Translations under genes and position numbers: made by a program | Notes under the pieces: model-generated | What the model saw: the letters and a program-made list of their open reading frames with translations, nothing else | The model's database searches: none | What the model was told of the DNA's origin: nothing | Shown here: positions 20,433-33,959 of the stretch, piece by piece | Layout: the number at the start of each line of letters is the position of its first letter | Position numbering within the stretch: the stretch's first letter is position 1 | Assembly (NCBI RefSeq): GCF_013386765.1 | Contig: NZ_JACARE010000014.1 | Location: 82,844 to 146,843 of the forward strand | DNA: 64,000 nucleotides | Direction: 5' to 3' | From: Pseudomonas yamanorum | GTDB taxonomy: Bacteria > Pseudomonadota > Gammaproteobacteria > Pseudomonadales > Pseudomonadaceae

Positions 20433-21452
20433 ATGCTGGTGATGCGCCCCGCGCAAATGGCTGATCTGGGCGAGGTACAGCGTCTGGCTGCGGACAGCCC
20501 GATTGGTGTCACCTCCTTGCCGGATGATGTCGAACGCCTGAGCGACAAGATCGCCGCAAGCGAAGCGTCCTTCGCCGCCGAGGTCAGCTTCAACGGTGAA
20601 GAAAGCTATTTCTTCGTCCTTGAAGACACCGACGGCGGCAAGCTGGTGGGCTGCTCGGCCATCGTCGCATCCGCCGGCTACTCGGAACCGTTCTACAGCT
20701 TCCGTAACGAAACCTTTGTGCACGCCTCCCGCGAGCTGAAGATCCACAACAAGATCCACGTGCTCTCGCAGTGCCATGACCTGACCGGCAACAGTTTGCT
20801 GACCAGTTTCTACGTGGTCCCGGAGCTGGTGGGTTCGCCGTGGTCGGAACTCAACTCCCGTGGCCGCCTGCTGTTCGTGGCCGGCCACCCGGAGCGCTTC
20901 GCCGATTCGGTGGTCACCGAGATTGTGGGCTACAGCGACGAGAACGGTGATTCGCCGTTCTGGGACGCGATTGGCCGCAACTTTTTCGACCTCAACTACG
21001 CCGCCGCCGAGCGCCTGTGCGGGTTGAAGAGCCGGACCTTCCTTGCCGAACTGATGCCGCATTACCCGATCTACGTGCCGCTGTTGCCGGACGCCGCCCA
21101 AGAAGCCATGGGCCAGGTGCACCCGCGAGCGCAGATCACCTTCGACATCCTGATGCGCGAAGGCTTCGAGACCGACCATTACATCGACATCTTCGACGGC
21201 GGCCCAACGCTGCACGCGCGGGTGTCGGGTATTCGTTCGATCGCCCAGAGCCGCGTGGTGCCGGTGAAGATCGGCGAGATGGCCAAGGGTGTCGGCCGCC
21301 AGTACCTGGTCAGCAACGGCCAGTTGCAGGATTACCGCGCGGTGATGCTGGAGCTGGACTACGCGCCGGGCAAGCCAGTGACCCTGGACCTGGAAGCCGC
21401 CGAGGCCCTGGGCGTAGGCGAAGGCGCGAGCGTGCGCCTGGTAGCGGTATAA
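20433..21452 (+). CDS. aruF: Arginine/ornithine N-succinyltransferase alpha subunit
   Basis: 339-residue AstA-family acyltransferase, alpha subunit of the AruFG heteromer. It transfers succinyl from succinyl-CoA to arginine (or ornithine), the first step of the AST pathway. The opening MLVMRPAQMADLGEVQRLA and the stretches NSLLTSFYVVPE and SPFWDAIGRNFFDL are family hallmarks. The ATG at 20433 has AGGAG at 20421; an in-frame extension to 20358 lacks similarity. aruG follows 49 bases later. Confidence 0.96.
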   Translation: MLVMRPAQMADLGEVQRLAADSPIGVTSLPDDVERLSDKIAASEASFAAEVSFNGEESYFFVLEDTDGGKLVGCSAIVASAGYSEPFYSFRNETFVHASRELKIHNKIHVLSQCHDLTGNSLLTSFYVVPELVGSPWSELNSRGRLLFVAGHPERFADSVVTEIVGYSDENGDSPFWDAIGRNFFDLNYAAAERLCGLKSRTFLAELMPHYPIYVPLLPDAAQEAMGQVHPRAQITFDILMREGFETDHYIDIFDGGPTLHARVSGIRSIAQSRVVPVKIGEMAKGVGRQYLVSNGQLQDYRAVMLELDYAPGKPVTLDLEAAEALGVGEGASVRLVAV

Positions 21453-21501
21453 ACAGAGTTTCGCGGGTGGCTGACAACAGCGGCCCGTTTGAGGAGATAG
21501 C

Positions 21502-23993
<2,492 letters not shown>

Positions 23994-24010
23994 AAGTGAC
24001 ACTGATCTAA

Positions 24011-24097
24011 TGTGGGAGCTGGCTTGCCTGCGATGGCATCACCTCGGGGTATCTGAATGACCGAGTTGCCCGCATCGCAGGCAAGCCAGCTCCTACA
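24011..24097. repeat. REPIN 4 (inverted REP pair)
   Basis: Inverted REP arms in the aruD-aruB gap; the second such element inside the aru operon. Confidence 0.9.
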
Positions 24098-24169
24098 CTT
24101 GATCGGGTTAACAGATACAGATCTGCACTTGATGCCTATAAAAATACAGATGTTCGTGGAGCCTCGCCG

Positions 24170-25516
24170 ATGAAATCCTGTGAAGTCAATTTTGACGGTC
24201 TCGTGGGGCCGACCCATAACTACGGCGGTTTGTCCTACGGCAACGTCGCGTCCCAGAGCAACAGCCAGCAGTCCTCCAACCCGAAGGAAGCCGCGCTGCA
24301 AGGCCTGGCGAAGATGAAAGCCCTGATGGAAATGGGCTTCGTGCAAGGTGTGCTGGCGCCCCAGGAACGCCCTGATGTGGCCGCCTTGCGCAGCCTCGGC
24401 TTTGCCGGCACCGACGCCCAAGTCATTCAGCAAGCCGCCAAGCAAGCCATGCCATTGTTGGTAGCCAGCTGCTCGGCGTCGAGCATGTGGGTGGCCAACG
24501 CCGCGACTGTCAGCCCAAGCGCCGACACCGCCGACGGCCGCGTGCATTTCACCGCCGCCAACCTCAACTGCAAATACCACCGCAGCATCGAACACCCGAC
24601 CACCAGCCGCGTGCTGGGGGCGATGTTTGCCGATGGGAAACACTTCGCCCACCACGCCGCGTTGCCGGCCGTGGCGCAGTTCGGTGACGAAGGCGCGGCC
24701 AACCACACCCGTTTCTGCCGTGACTACGGCGAGGCGGGCGTAGAGTTTTTCGTGTTCGGCCGCAGCGCGTTCGACACCCGCTACCCGGCGCCGCAAAAGT
24801 ACCCGGCGCGCCAGACCCTCGAAGCCTCCCAGGCGGTCGCTCGCTTGCACGGCCTGCGGGATGACGGCGTGGTCTTCGCCCAGCAGAACCCGGCGGTGAT
24901 CGATGCCGGTGTATTCCACAACGACGTGATCGCGGTGGGCAACGGCGAAGTGCTGTTCTATCACGAGGATGCGTTTCTCAATACCGAACAGATGCTCGGC
25001 GAATTGCAGGGCAAGCTCGGCAAACTCGGCGGCAATTTCCAGTCGATCTGCGTGCCCCGGGCCCAGGTCAGCGTTGAGGACGCGGTGCGTTCCTACCTGT
25101 TCAACAGCCAGTTGCTGACTCGCGCCGACGGCTCGATGCTGCTGATCGTGCCGGAAGAATGCCGCGCCAACGAGCGCGTCTGGCAGTACCTGCAAGGCCT
25201 GACGTCTTCGGGCGGGCTGATCCGCGAAGTCAACGTCTTCGACCTCAAGCAAAGCATGCAGAACGGCGGTGGCCCGGCGTGCCTGCGCTTGCGCGTCGCG
25301 CTGAATGAAACCGAACTGGCGGCGGTCAACCCAGGGGTTATCATGACGGCGCCGTTGTACGACACGCTCACCCAATGGGTCGACAAGCACTACCGCGACA
25401 GCCTGCGGGAAACCGACCTGGCTGACCCGCAATTGCTGCTTGAGTGCCGGACGGCACTGGATGAACTGACGCAAATCCTTAAACTGGGCTCGGTTTATCC
25501 TTTCCAGATCAATTAA
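24170..25516 (+). CDS. aruB: N-succinylarginine dihydrolase
   Basis: 448-residue AstB of the pentein fold. It hydrolyses succinylarginine to succinylornithine, CO2 and two ammonia. Recognisable stretches are [19 protein letters not shown] at the start, [16 protein letters not shown], and near the C-terminus [10 protein letters not shown], which holds the active-site cysteine. Full family length. The small gene that follows starts 23 bases after the stop. Confidence 0.96.
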   Translation: MKSCEVNFDGLVGPTHNYGGLSYGNVASQSNSQQSSNPKEAALQGLAKMKALMEMGFVQGVLAPQERPDVAALRSLGFAGTDAQVIQQAAKQAMPLLVASCSASSMWVANAATVSPSADTADGRVHFTAANLNCKYHRSIEHPTTSRVLGAMFADGKHFAHHAALPAVAQFGDEGAANHTRFCRDYGEAGVEFFVFGRSAFDTRYPAPQKYPARQTLEASQAVARLHGLRDDGVVFAQQNPAVIDAGVFHNDVIAVGNGEVLFYHEDAFLNTEQMLGELQGKLGKLGGNFQSICVPRAQVSVEDAVRSYLFNSQLLTRADGSMLLIVPEECRANERVWQYLQGLTSSGGLIREVNVFDLKQSMQNGGGPACLRLRVALNETELAAVNPGVIMTAPLYDTLTQWVDKHYRDSLRETDLADPQLLLECRTALDELTQILKLGSVYPFQIN

Positions 25517-25539
25517 CGCCGCACGGCTGAGAACTATTT

Positions 25540-25830
25540 ATGACCACCGACACCCTGAAACTGATCCTTGAAGACACCGACGGCACCCAGCTGGAAACTT
25601 CCTGCACCCGCGTCGCCGTGGTCTGGCAGGGCAAGGAGATCTGGATCCAGCACGACGGCCGCGGCCAACTGCTGATCGGCGTGGACGTGGAAGAAGGCGA
25701 CGCGGAATACGCCAACCTGCTGATGCGCCCATTGGCCACCAACCTGATGAGCCTGCAACTGGAAATGGAACCGGCCGACGTTGAAGGTGATGACGACGAT
25801 CACGTCCACGGCCCAGGCTGCAACCACTAA
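25540..25830 (+). CDS. Small conserved protein of the aru operon
   Basis: 96-residue acidic protein of unknown function. It has predicted beta strands in the middle ([26 protein letters not shown]) and a C-terminal tail rich in Asp and His ([14 protein letters not shown]) that could bind metal. The equivalent gene sits at the same place, between aruB and aruE, in P. aeruginosa. Spacing to aruE is 11 bases, so it is cotranscribed. I do not know its role. Confidence 0.8.
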   Translation: MTTDTLKLILEDTDGTQLETSCTRVAVVWQGKEIWIQHDGRGQLLIGVDVEEGDAEYANLLMRPLATNLMSLQLEMEPADVEGDDDDHVHGPGCNH

Positions 25831-25841
25831 GGAAGCTGCGT

Positions 25842-26846
25842 ATGCTCGCCCTCGGCAAACTGCTTGAACTGACCCTCGCCGGTCGCGAACCGGCGCAAAA
25901 AATTCAACTGACTGTCGACGGCGTGCAACTGCGCTGGCTCAGTGAGGGCGCGCTGGAAGTGCGGCCTCCTGAAGCGCGGGACAACGGCTGCGACGTGCTG
26001 CTGTCGTCCGGCATCCACGGCAACGAAACCGCGCCGATCGAATTGGCCGACCGCTTGCTGCAGGGCATTGCCCGCGGGGAGATCAAGCCCCGTACCCGTA
26101 TTCTGTTCCTGTTCGGTAACCCCGAGGCCATGCGCCGCGGCGAGCGTTATCTCGAACTGGACGTCAACCGGCTGTTCAACGGCCGTCACGAACAAAACAT
26201 CGGCCCCGAAGCCATGCGTGCCGCCGAGCTTGAACAGTTGGCCCGCACGTTCTTCAGCGTGCCTGGGCGTAGCCGCCTGCATTACGACCTGCACACCGCC
26301 ATCCGTGGCTCGAAGATCGAGCAGTTCGCGCTGTACCCGTGGAAGGACGGTCGCCAGCATTCACGCCGTGAACTGGCGCGCCTGCGAGCCGCCGGCATGG
26401 AAGCGGTGCTGTTGCAGAACAAGACCTCCATCACCTTTACCGCGTTTACCTATGAGCAACTGGAGGCCGAGTCCTTCACCCTGGAATTGGGCAAGGCGCG
26501 GCCGTTCGGGCAGAACCAGGGCGTGGACGTGTCCCGCCTGGAAACCCGCCTCAAGCAGATCATCGAAGGCAACGAGCCGGCCACCGAGAGCCTTGATGGC
26601 CTGAAGCTTTTCAGCGTCTCCCGGGAAGTCATCAAGCACAGCGATACCTTCGTCCTGCATTTGCCGGCCGACGTGGAAAACTTTTCGGAGTTGGAGCTGG
26701 GTTACCTGCTGGCCGAGGACATTGCCAAGACCCGCTGGGTGATCGAGGAGGAGGGCGCACGCATCATCTTCCCGAACCCGAAGGTCAAGAATGGCTTGCG
26801 AGCGGGGATATTGATCGTGCCGACCACGGATGCGGGCCTGGCCTGA
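25842..26846 (+). CDS. aruE: Succinylglutamate desuccinylase
   Basis: 334-residue zinc hydrolase of the AstE family. Zinc ligands are visible in [13 protein letters not shown] (H and E, about residues 57-60) and YDLHTAIRG (H, about 150). It releases glutamate and succinate, the last step of the pathway begun by AruFG. It is the last gene of the operon; REPIN 5 follows 25 bases after the stop. Confidence 0.95.
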   Translation: MLALGKLLELTLAGREPAQKIQLTVDGVQLRWLSEGALEVRPPEARDNGCDVLLSSGIHGNETAPIELADRLLQGIARGEIKPRTRILFLFGNPEAMRRGERYLELDVNRLFNGRHEQNIGPEAMRAAELEQLARTFFSVPGRSRLHYDLHTAIRGSKIEQFALYPWKDGRQHSRRELARLRAAGMEAVLLQNKTSITFTAFTYEQLEAESFTLELGKARPFGQNQGVDVSRLETRLKQIIEGNEPATESLDGLKLFSVSREVIKHSDTFVLHLPADVENFSELELGYLLAEDIAKTRWVIEEEGARIIFPNPKVKNGLRAGILIVPTTDAGLA

Positions 26847-26870
26847 ATCCCGAGACTGACTCGGTCAGAA

Positions 26871-26957
26871 TGTAGGAGCTGGCTTGCCTGCGATGGCATC
26901 ACCTCGGTACACCCGACAGACCGAGGTGATGCCATCGCAGGCAAGCCCGCTCCTACA
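26871..26957. repeat. REPIN 5 (inverted REP pair)
   Basis: Inverted REP arms (TGTAGGAGCTGGCTTGCC and a copy with CCCGC in place of CCAGC). Here even the inner part is palindromic (GGCATCACCTCGG/CCGAGGTGATGCC), so the whole unit can form one long hairpin. It lies between the convergent aruE and ribH2 genes. Confidence 0.9.
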
Positions 26958-26974
26958 GTGGTTTGCAGTGCTGC

Positions 26975-27484
26975 TTAAACCGCTACAGCCCGTGGTTCGT
27001 TGCGGCGCAGTGCGCGAACCTTGTGCAGGGTGTCGGCGCAGGTACGTGCCGCTTCCTGGCCCTTGTGCACGAAGTGCTCATAAAAGAATGTGTGGTGCTC
27101 GCTGCCGGCGTGGAAGTGGTGCGGGGTCAGGGATACCGAGAACACCGGCACTTCGGTTTCCAACTGAACCTGCATCAGGCCGCTGACCACCGACTGGGCT
27201 ACGAACTCGTGACGGTAGATGCCACCGTCCACCACCAGTGCGGCCGCGACGATACCGGCATAACGGCCGGACTTGGCCAGCAGCTTGGCGTGCAGGGGCA
27301 TTTCAAAGGCGCCGCCGACTTCAAAGAAATCGATGTCCGATTCCTGGTAGCCCTGGGCGATCATTTCGGCGAGGAAGCCTTTGCGGGATTGGTCGACAAT
27401 ATCCTTGTGCCAGCAGGCCTGGATAAACGCGACGCGCTCGCCGTGATGGTTTTTGCTTTTGCTGTCGATTGCGGTGGGTTGCAT
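26975..27484 (-). CDS. ribH2: 6,7-dimethyl-8-ribityllumazine synthase, RibH2 type
   Basis: 169-residue lumazine synthase. It condenses 5-amino-6-ribitylaminouracil with a dihydroxybutanone phosphate in riboflavin synthesis. Motifs are AFIQACWHKDIV, EVGGAFEMPLHAKLLA and VFSVSLTPHHFH. The C-terminal stretch SEHHTFFYEHFVHKGQEAA marks the RibH2 type known from Brucella, which is also riboswitch-controlled. A main ribH in a rib operon is expected elsewhere in the genome. The ATG at 27484 follows AGGAG, which is paired in a hairpin, downstream of an FMN riboswitch. Confidence 0.9.
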   Translation of the reverse strand: MQPTAIDSKSKNHHGERVAFIQACWHKDIVDQSRKGFLAEMIAQGYQESDIDFFEVGGAFEMPLHAKLLAKSGRYAGIVAAALVVDGGIYRHEFVAQSVVSGLMQVQLETEVPVFSVSLTPHHFHAGSEHHTFFYEHFVHKGQEAARTCADTLHKVRALRRNEPRAVAV

Positions 27485-27493
27485 GTTCTGACT

Positions 27494-27514
27494 CCTGTTT
27501 AAGAAAAAAACAGG
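27494..27514 (-). promoter_or_regulatory. Hairpin masking the ribH2 ribosome binding site
   Basis: On the minus strand CCTGTTT (27508-27514) can pair with AAACAGG (27494-27500), across a 7-base loop. The second arm overlaps the AGGAG ribosome binding site of ribH2. This is the expected output switch for an FMN riboswitch that acts on translation. Confidence 0.7.
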
Positions 27515-27601
27515 GCGTTATGAATCGAATGGGATTTAAGGGTACGGACAGCCTGCTCATGCAAACATGACGTCAGCGTTCGGCCCTTAGGTGCCAATCC
27601 C

Positions 27602-27763
27602 GTTCTCTCTTCATCCGGACTATGACCGTCGGCCCCGGGATCACACCGGGTCTGCTGACCTTGTCGCCGTGCTGCCGAGGCAGTTCGAGGCGCCAAGCGC
27701 TCGCGGGCTATGCACGTTGCGTGCAATTACCGCCGGTGGGGAATTACACCCCGCCCTGAGAAC
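27602..27763 (-). ncRNA. FMN riboswitch (RFN element)
   Basis: On the minus strand the element starts GTTCTCAGGGCGGGGTG, continues through CCCCACCGGCGGT, AGCCCGCGAGCGC and GACGGTCATAGTCCGGATG, and ends AGAGAGAAC. This is the full conserved set of the FMN aptamer, closed by the GTTCTC/GAGAAC end stem. It sits in the leader of ribH2, about 120 bases before the start codon. FMN binding would lower RibH2 synthesis. Confidence 0.97.
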
Positions 27764-27957
27764 GTTGCCGCCAGAACCCTGGCGGCGGAGAGTTTTTATC
27801 ATGGTTTTTCAGAAACTGCACGGTTGGTGTATCGATAACCTATATCGGTTTGTTTGGTTGGTATTCGATTGTGCAAGCACGGGGCTTGATATTCCGCGGG
27901 TTTGCCCGCAGTAATCGTTAACACAAGGAATGCTCCAATCCGCTAGAGGCTAGTTTG

Positions 27958-28962
<1,005 letters not shown>

Positions 28963-29019
28963 CAGTGCAGACCGTCTAATTGACTGTTTCTATCACATAA
29001 ACACGCTGTACCACGGGCA

Positions 29020-29044
29020 AAGGGCCGATATAATGCGGCCCTTT
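29020..29044 (+). promoter_or_regulatory. -10 element of alaS inside a palindrome
   Basis: TATAAT at 29029-29034 lies at the centre of the inverted repeat CAAAGGGCCG/CGGCCCTTTG, about 75 bases before the alaS start. A matching -35 box is weak. The palindrome could be an operator or a leader hairpin. Confidence 0.5.
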
Positions 29045-29108
29045 GCCGTCGCTCCGTCTGATGACGTTTAGCACTGGCCTTTGGCCGCAGCCTCCGTGGA
29101 AGAACCTA

Positions 29109-31727
29109 ATGAAAAGCGCAGAAATCCGTGAAGCCTTCCTTCGCTTCTTCGAAGAGCAAGGTCACACCCGTGTCGCCTCCAGCTCCTTGATCCCAGGCAA
29201 TGACCCAACCCTGCTGTTCACTAACGCGGGGATGAACCAGTTCAAGGACTGCTTCCTGGGCCAGGAAAAGCGCGCCTACACCCGCGCCACCAGCAGCCAG
29301 AAGTGCGTACGCGCCGGCGGCAAGAACAGTGACCTGGAAAACGTGGGCTACACCGCCCGCCACCACACGTTCTTCGAAATGCTGGGCAACTTCAGCTTCG
29401 GCGACTATTTCAAGAAAGATGCGATCACCTTCGCCTGGACCTTCCTGACCGGCGTGCTGAAGCTGCCGAAGGAAAAACTCTGGGTCACCGTCTACGCCAC
29501 CGATGACGAAGCCTACGACATCTGGACCCAGCAGATCGGTGTGCCGGTTGAGCGCATGATTCGCATCGGCGACAACAAGGGCGCGCCTTACGCCTCCGAC
29601 AACTTCTGGACCATGGGCGATACCGGCCCGTGCGGCCCATGCACCGAGATTTTCTACGATCACGGCGCCGACATCTGGGGCGGCCCACCGGGCTCGCCGG
29701 AAGAAGACGGCGACCGCTACATCGAAATCTGGAACAACGTGTTCATGCAGTTCAACCGCACCGCCGACGGCGTGTTGCATCCGTTGCCAGCGCCGTCGGT
29801 AGACACCGGCATGGGCCTGGAGCGGATCAGTGCGGTGATGCAGCACGTTCATTCCAACTACGAAATCGACCTGTTCACCAACCTGCTGAGCGCTTCGGCT
29901 GCGGCCATTGGCTGCGCCAACGACAATCAGTCGTCGCTCAAGGTCGTGTCGGACCACATCCGTTCCTGCGGCTTCCTGATCGCCGACGGCGTGCTGCCGT
30001 CGAACGAAGGCCGTGGCTATGTGCTGCGCCGCATCATCCGTCGCGCCTGCCGTCACGGTAACAAGCTGGGCGCTACCGGCAGCTTCTTCTACAAGATCGT
30101 TGCCGCGCTGGTGGCCGAGATGGGCGATGCCTTCCCGGAACTCAAGCAGCAGCAAGCCAACATCGAGCGCGTGCTCAAGGCGGAAGAAGAGCAGTTCTCC
30201 AAGACTCTGGAGCACGGCCTGAAGATCCTGGAACAGGACCTGGCCGAGCTTAAAGGCACCGTGGTGCCGGGCGACGTGGTGTTCAAGCTGTACGACACCT
30301 ACGGTTTCCCGATGGACCTGACCGCCGACATCGCCCGCGAACGCGAGCTGACCATCGACGAAGCAGGCTTTGAGCGTGAGATGGAAGCCCAGCGCGTCCG
30401 TGCCCGTTCCGCCAGCTCCTTTGGCCTGGACTACAACACCCTGGTAAAGGTTGATGTAGCGACTTCGTTCATTGGTTATGAGGCCACCGTTGGCTCGGCC
30501 AAGATCGTGGCTATCTATAAGGACGGCAAGTCGGTCGACGTGCTGAACGAAGGTGACGAGGCGGTTGTAGTCCTCGACCAGACCCCGTTCTACGCCGAAT
30601 CCGGTGGCCAGGTTGGCGACTGTGGTTTCCTGAGCTCGACGTCCGGTCGCTTTGAGGTGCGCGACACCACCAAGACCGGCGGTGCTTTCCTGCATCACGG
30701 CGTGCTGGTACTGGGCAACCTGACTGTCGGCGCGCCGGTGGACACTCAGGTAGATGCCGACGTACGGCATGCAACTGCTTTGAATCATTCGGCCACTCAC
30801 CTGCTGCACGCTGCGTTGCGTCAGGTATTGGGTGAGCATGTGCAGCAGAAGGGTTCGTTGGTGGACAGCCAGCGCCTGCGCTTTGACTTCAGTCATTTCG
30901 AGGCGATCAAGCCTGAGCAGTTGAAGGCCCTGGAAGACATCGTCAACGCCGAGATTCGCAAGAACACCCCGGTGGAAACCGAAGAAACCGACATCGAGAC
31001 CGCCAAGCAAAAAGGCGCCATGGCGTTGTTCGGCGAGAAGTACGGTGACGAAGTTCGCGTGTTGAGCATGGGCGGCAGCTTCTCGGTGGAGCTGTGTGGC
31101 GGTATCCACGCCAGCCGTACCGGCGACATCGGCCTGCTGAAAATCATCAGCGAAGGCGGTGTGGCTTCCGGCGTGCGTCGTATTGAGGCGGTCACCGGTG
31201 CTGCGGCCCTGGCCTACCTCAATGCAGCTGAAGAACAACTCAAGGAAGCGGCCAGCCTGGTCAAGGGCAGCCGCGACAACCTGATCGACAAGCTTTCCGG
31301 CGTACTGGAGCGCAACCGTCAGTTGGAGAAACAACTGGAGCAGTTGCAGGCCAAGGCGGCCAGCGCAGCGGGCGACGATCTGTCGGCTTCCGCGTTGGAC
31401 GTCAAGGGCGTGAAGGTCCTGGCCGTGCGCCTGGACGGTCAGGATGGCAAGGCCCTGTTGGCCTTGGTCGATCAGTTGAAGAACAAGCTCGGCCGCGCAG
31501 TGATCCTGCTCGGCAGTGTCCATGAGGATAAGGTCGTTCTGGTTGCCGGTGTAACCAAGGACCTGACTGGCCAACTCAAGGCCGGTGATTTGATGAAACA
31601 AGCCGCCGCGGCAGTGGGCGGGAAGGGCGGTGGTCGTCCGGACATGGCACAAGGCGGTGGTGTAGACGCCGGTGCCCTGGACGCGGCCCTGGCCCTGACC
31701 GTGCCGTTTGTCGAGGCAGGTATTTAA
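29109..31727 (+). CDS. alaS: Alanyl-tRNA synthetase
   Basis: 872-residue class II synthetase, full length. The catalytic domain starts [20 protein letters not shown] and holds [17 protein letters not shown] and [15 protein letters not shown]. The editing domain has the zinc motifs [12 protein letters not shown] (about residue 560) and [13 protein letters not shown] (about 665). The C-terminal DHHA1-like domain ends near [11 protein letters not shown]. The ATG at 29109 is chosen; the open frame runs further upstream but lacks similarity. lysC follows. Confidence 0.98.
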   Translation: MKSAEIREAFLRFFEEQGHTRVASSSLIPGNDPTLLFTNAGMNQFKDCFLGQEKRAYTRATSSQKCVRAGGKNSDLENVGYTARHHTFFEMLGNFSFGDYFKKDAITFAWTFLTGVLKLPKEKLWVTVYATDDEAYDIWTQQIGVPVERMIRIGDNKGAPYASDNFWTMGDTGPCGPCTEIFYDHGADIWGGPPGSPEEDGDRYIEIWNNVFMQFNRTADGVLHPLPAPSVDTGMGLERISAVMQHVHSNYEIDLFTNLLSASAAAIGCANDNQSSLKVVSDHIRSCGFLIADGVLPSNEGRGYVLRRIIRRACRHGNKLGATGSFFYKIVAALVAEMGDAFPELKQQQANIERVLKAEEEQFSKTLEHGLKILEQDLAELKGTVVPGDVVFKLYDTYGFPMDLTADIARERELTIDEAGFEREMEAQRVRARSASSFGLDYNTLVKVDVATSFIGYEATVGSAKIVAIYKDGKSVDVLNEGDEAVVVLDQTPFYAESGGQVGDCGFLSSTSGRFEVRDTTKTGGAFLHHGVLVLGNLTVGAPVDTQVDADVRHATALNHSATHLLHAALRQVLGEHVQQKGSLVDSQRLRFDFSHFEAIKPEQLKALEDIVNAEIRKNTPVETEETDIETAKQKGAMALFGEKYGDEVRVLSMGGSFSVELCGGIHASRTGDIGLLKIISEGGVASGVRRIEAVTGAAALAYLNAAEEQLKEAASLVKGSRDNLIDKLSGVLERNRQLEKQLEQLQAKAASAAGDDLSASALDVKGVKVLAVRLDGQDGKALLALVDQLKNKLGRAVILLGSVHEDKVVLVAGVTKDLTGQLKAGDLMKQAAAAVGGKGGGRPDMAQGGGVDAGALDAALALTVPFVEAGI

Positions 31728-31822
31728 GACGCTGTTAATGAGCTCGTGGTCTAGTCGCGGGCTCGGTCAGTGCTGGTTGATTGAATAATAGGCGCCCCTT
31801 TACGGGCTGAGGCGGCTTAGAA

Positions 31823-33064
31823 ATGGCTTTGATCGTACAGAAATTTGGAGGCACCTCGGTCGGCTCTGTCGAAAGAATCGAGCAGGTCGCCGACAAGGTT
31901 AAGAAATTCCGCGATGCCGGCGATGACCTGGTGGTGGTGCTGTCGGCCATGAGCGGCGAGACCAATCGCCTGATCGATCTGGCCAAGCAAATCAGTGGCG
32001 ATCAACAACCGGTTCCCCGTGAGCTGGACGTGATCATTTCCACCGGTGAGCAGGTGACCATTGCATTGCTGGCCATGGCGCTGAACAAGCGTGGTGTGCC
32101 AGCGGTGTCCTACACTGGCAATCAGGTCCGCATTCTGACGGATAGCGCGCACACTAAAGCCCGCATCCTGCAGATTGATGATCAGAAGATTCGCGCTGAC
32201 CTGAAGGCTGGTCGTGTGGTGGTTGTCGCCGGTTTCCAGGGTGTCGACGAGCACGGCAACATCACTACCCTCGGTCGTGGCGGTTCCGATACCACCGGCG
32301 TGGCCCTGGCAGCAGCCCTGAAGGCTGACGAATGCCAGATCTACACCGATGTGGACGGCGTCTATACCACCGACCCGCGGGTTGTGTCCGTGGCCCAGCG
32401 CCTGGACAAGATCACCTTCGAAGAGATGCTGGAAATGGCCAGCCTCGGTTCCAAGGTGTTGCAGATCCGTGCCGTTGAGTTCGCCGGCAAGTACAACGTT
32501 CCGCTGCGCGTACTGCACAGCTTCAAGGAGGGTCCGGGCACCCTCATTACTATTGATGAAGAGGAATCCATGGAACAGCCGATCATTTCCGGCATCGCTT
32601 TTAACCGCGATGAAGCCAAGCTGACCATCCGTGGCGTGCCAGACACCCCGGGCGTGGCCTTCAAGATTCTCGGGCCAATCAGCGGCGAAAACATTGAAGT
32701 CGACATGATCGTGCAGAACGTTGCGCACGATAACACCACCGATTTCACCTTCACCGTGCACCGCAACGAGTACGATGCGGCGCAGAAGGTGCTGTTGAAC
32801 ACTGCGAGCGAGATTGGCGCCCGCGAAGTGGTAGGCGATACCAAGATTGCCAAGGTGTCGATCGTGGGCGTGGGCATGCGTTCCCATGCCGGCGTTGCCA
32901 GTCGCATGTTCGAAGCCCTGGCCAAGGAAAGCATCAACATCCAGATGATCTCCACCTCGGAAATCAAGGTGTCGGTGGTGATCGAAGAGAAGTACCTGGA
33001 ACTGGCTGTACGCGCATTGCATACCGCTTTTGAGCTGGACGCTCCGGCCCGACAGGGCGAGTGA
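31823..33064 (+). CDS. lysC: Aspartate kinase, alpha chain with internal beta start
   Basis: 413-residue aspartokinase, the first step to lysine, threonine and methionine. The kinase domain opens with VQKFGGTSVGS and contains YTDVDGVYTTDPR. Two ACT domains occupy about residues 265-410 and bind feedback amino acids. At 32570 an in-frame ATG preceded by GAGGAA begins MEQPIISGIAFNRDEAK, the usual start of a separately made ACT-only beta subunit. Confidence 0.97.
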   Translation: MALIVQKFGGTSVGSVERIEQVADKVKKFRDAGDDLVVVLSAMSGETNRLIDLAKQISGDQQPVPRELDVIISTGEQVTIALLAMALNKRGVPAVSYTGNQVRILTDSAHTKARILQIDDQKIRADLKAGRVVVVAGFQGVDEHGNITTLGRGGSDTTGVALAAALKADECQIYTDVDGVYTTDPRVVSVAQRLDKITFEEMLEMASLGSKVLQIRAVEFAGKYNVPLRVLHSFKEGPGTLITIDEEESMEQPIISGIAFNRDEAKLTIRGVPDTPGVAFKILGPISGENIEVDMIVQNVAHDNTTDFTFTVHRNEYDAAQKVLLNTASEIGAREVVGDTKIAKVSIVGVGMRSHAGVASRMFEALAKESINIQMISTSEIKVSVVIEEKYLELAVRALHTAFELDAPARQGE

Positions 33065-33075
33065 AGCGTTGCCAG

Positions 33076-33108
33076 GAAGGCGCGGTTATCCGCGCCTTTC
33101 ATTTTTTT
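33076..33108 (+). terminator. Terminator of lysC
   Basis: Stem GAAGGCGCGG/CCGCGCCTTTC with a TTAT loop, followed by a T7 run. Confidence 0.88.
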
Positions 33109-33250
33109 GTCGGGCGTGTGGTGAAGGCCTGTTCTTTTACCTGTGCTCGACAATACTTAGGCGGGTAGGGCTACGGCCATTTGGTTGTAGGTCGAATGCC
33201 TTTTTTTTGCAGACTGTTGTTCCCGAAATGAAATGCGTGAGGAGAAAGGT

Positions 33251-33439
33251 ATGCTGATTCTGACTCGTCGATGCGCAGAAAGCCTGATTATTGGTGATGG
33301 CGAAATCACCGTGACCGTGCTCGGCGTCAAAGGCAATCAAGTGCGTATCGGGGTTAACGCTCCGAAAGAGGTGGCTGTCCACCGCGAGGAAATCTACCTG
33401 CGGATCAAGAAAGAGAAGGACGAAGAACCAAGCCATTAA
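33251..33439 (+). CDS. rsmA: Carbon storage regulator RsmA/CsrA
   Basis: 62-residue CsrA-family RNA-binding protein. [16 protein letters not shown] and [18 protein letters not shown] are the RNA-contacting strands and are intact. It binds GGA motifs in leaders to repress translation and is countered by Rsm small RNAs in Pseudomonas. The ribosome binding site GGAG is at 33241-33244. Its position between lysC and tRNA-Ser is the usual one in the genus. Confidence 0.97.
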   Translation: MLILTRRCAESLIIGDGEITVTVLGVKGNQVRIGVNAPKEVAVHREEIYLRIKKEKDEEPSH

Positions 33440-33458
33440 TTTTTATCGTTTTTTATGT

Positions 33459-33487
33459 TTGCAAACGGGGATGAAGCTGGTTAATAT
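33459..33487 (+). promoter_or_regulatory. Promoter of tRNA-Ser
   Basis: TTGCAA (33459-33464), a 17-base spacer, then TAATAT (33482-33487), 15 bases before the tRNA. Confidence 0.6.
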
Positions 33488-33501
33488 ACGCCCCGTGTTG
33501 C

Positions 33502-33592
33502 GGAGAGCTGGCCGAGTGGCCGAAGGCGCTCCCCTGCTAAGGGAGTACACCTCAAAAGGGTGTCGGGGGTTCGAATCCCCCGTTCTCCGCCA
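33502..33592 (+). tRNA. tRNA-Ser (GCT)
   Basis: 91 bases with encoded CCA. Acceptor arms are GGAGAGC and GTTCTCC, the anticodon loop is CTGCTAA, the extra arm is long as expected for class II tRNAs, and the T loop is GTTCGAATC. It reads AGC/AGU codons. Confidence 0.97.
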
Positions 33593-33658
33593 TTATTTGC
33601 TTAGTACGTTGCAATCTGGTTTTTTCGCTAAGTTGTTGAAACTAAACGAAAAAATAGC

Positions 33659-33686
33659 TTTACATAGAGATTGAACGGCCTATAAT
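33659..33686 (+). promoter_or_regulatory. Promoter of the tRNA-Arg pair
   Basis: TTTACA (33659-33664), a 16-base spacer and a perfect TATAAT (33681-33686), with a GC-rich discriminator GCGCGGC next to it, typical of stable-RNA promoters. Confidence 0.7.
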
Positions 33687-33700
33687 GCGCGGCAACAAAT

Positions 33701-33777
33701 GCACTCGTAGCTCAGCTGGATAGAGTACTCGGCTACGAACCGAGCGGTCACAGGTTCGAATCCTGTCGAGTGCACCA
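33701..33777 (+). tRNA. tRNA-Arg (ACG), copy 1
   Basis: 77 bases with encoded CCA. Acceptor arms GCACTCG/CGAGTGC, anticodon loop CTACGAA, T loop GTTCGAATC. The A34 is normally changed to inosine by TadA, giving reading of CGU, CGC and CGA. Confidence 0.97.
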
Positions 33778-33849
33778 TTTAAGAGTTAGTTGCAGCAATG
33801 CAGGTAGCTTGGCTTCAACCAGTTGTGATCTGGTCTAAAAACACAATCT

Positions 33850-33926
33850 GCACTCGTAGCTCAGCTGGATAGAGTACTCGGCTACGAACCGAGCGGTCAC
33901 AGGTTCGAATCCTGTCGAGTGCACCA
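33850..33926 (+). tRNA. tRNA-Arg (ACG), copy 2
   Basis: Identical to the copy at 33701-33777, 72 bases downstream, in the same transcript. Confidence 0.97.
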
Positions 33927-33932
33927 AACAAC

Positions 33933-33959
33933 AAAAAGCCCGCCTAGTGCGGGCTTTTT
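33933..33959 (+). terminator. Terminator after the tRNA-Arg pair
   Basis: AAAAAGCCCGC/GCGGGCTTTTT with a short loop and T5, directly after the second tRNA-Arg. Confidence 0.9.
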
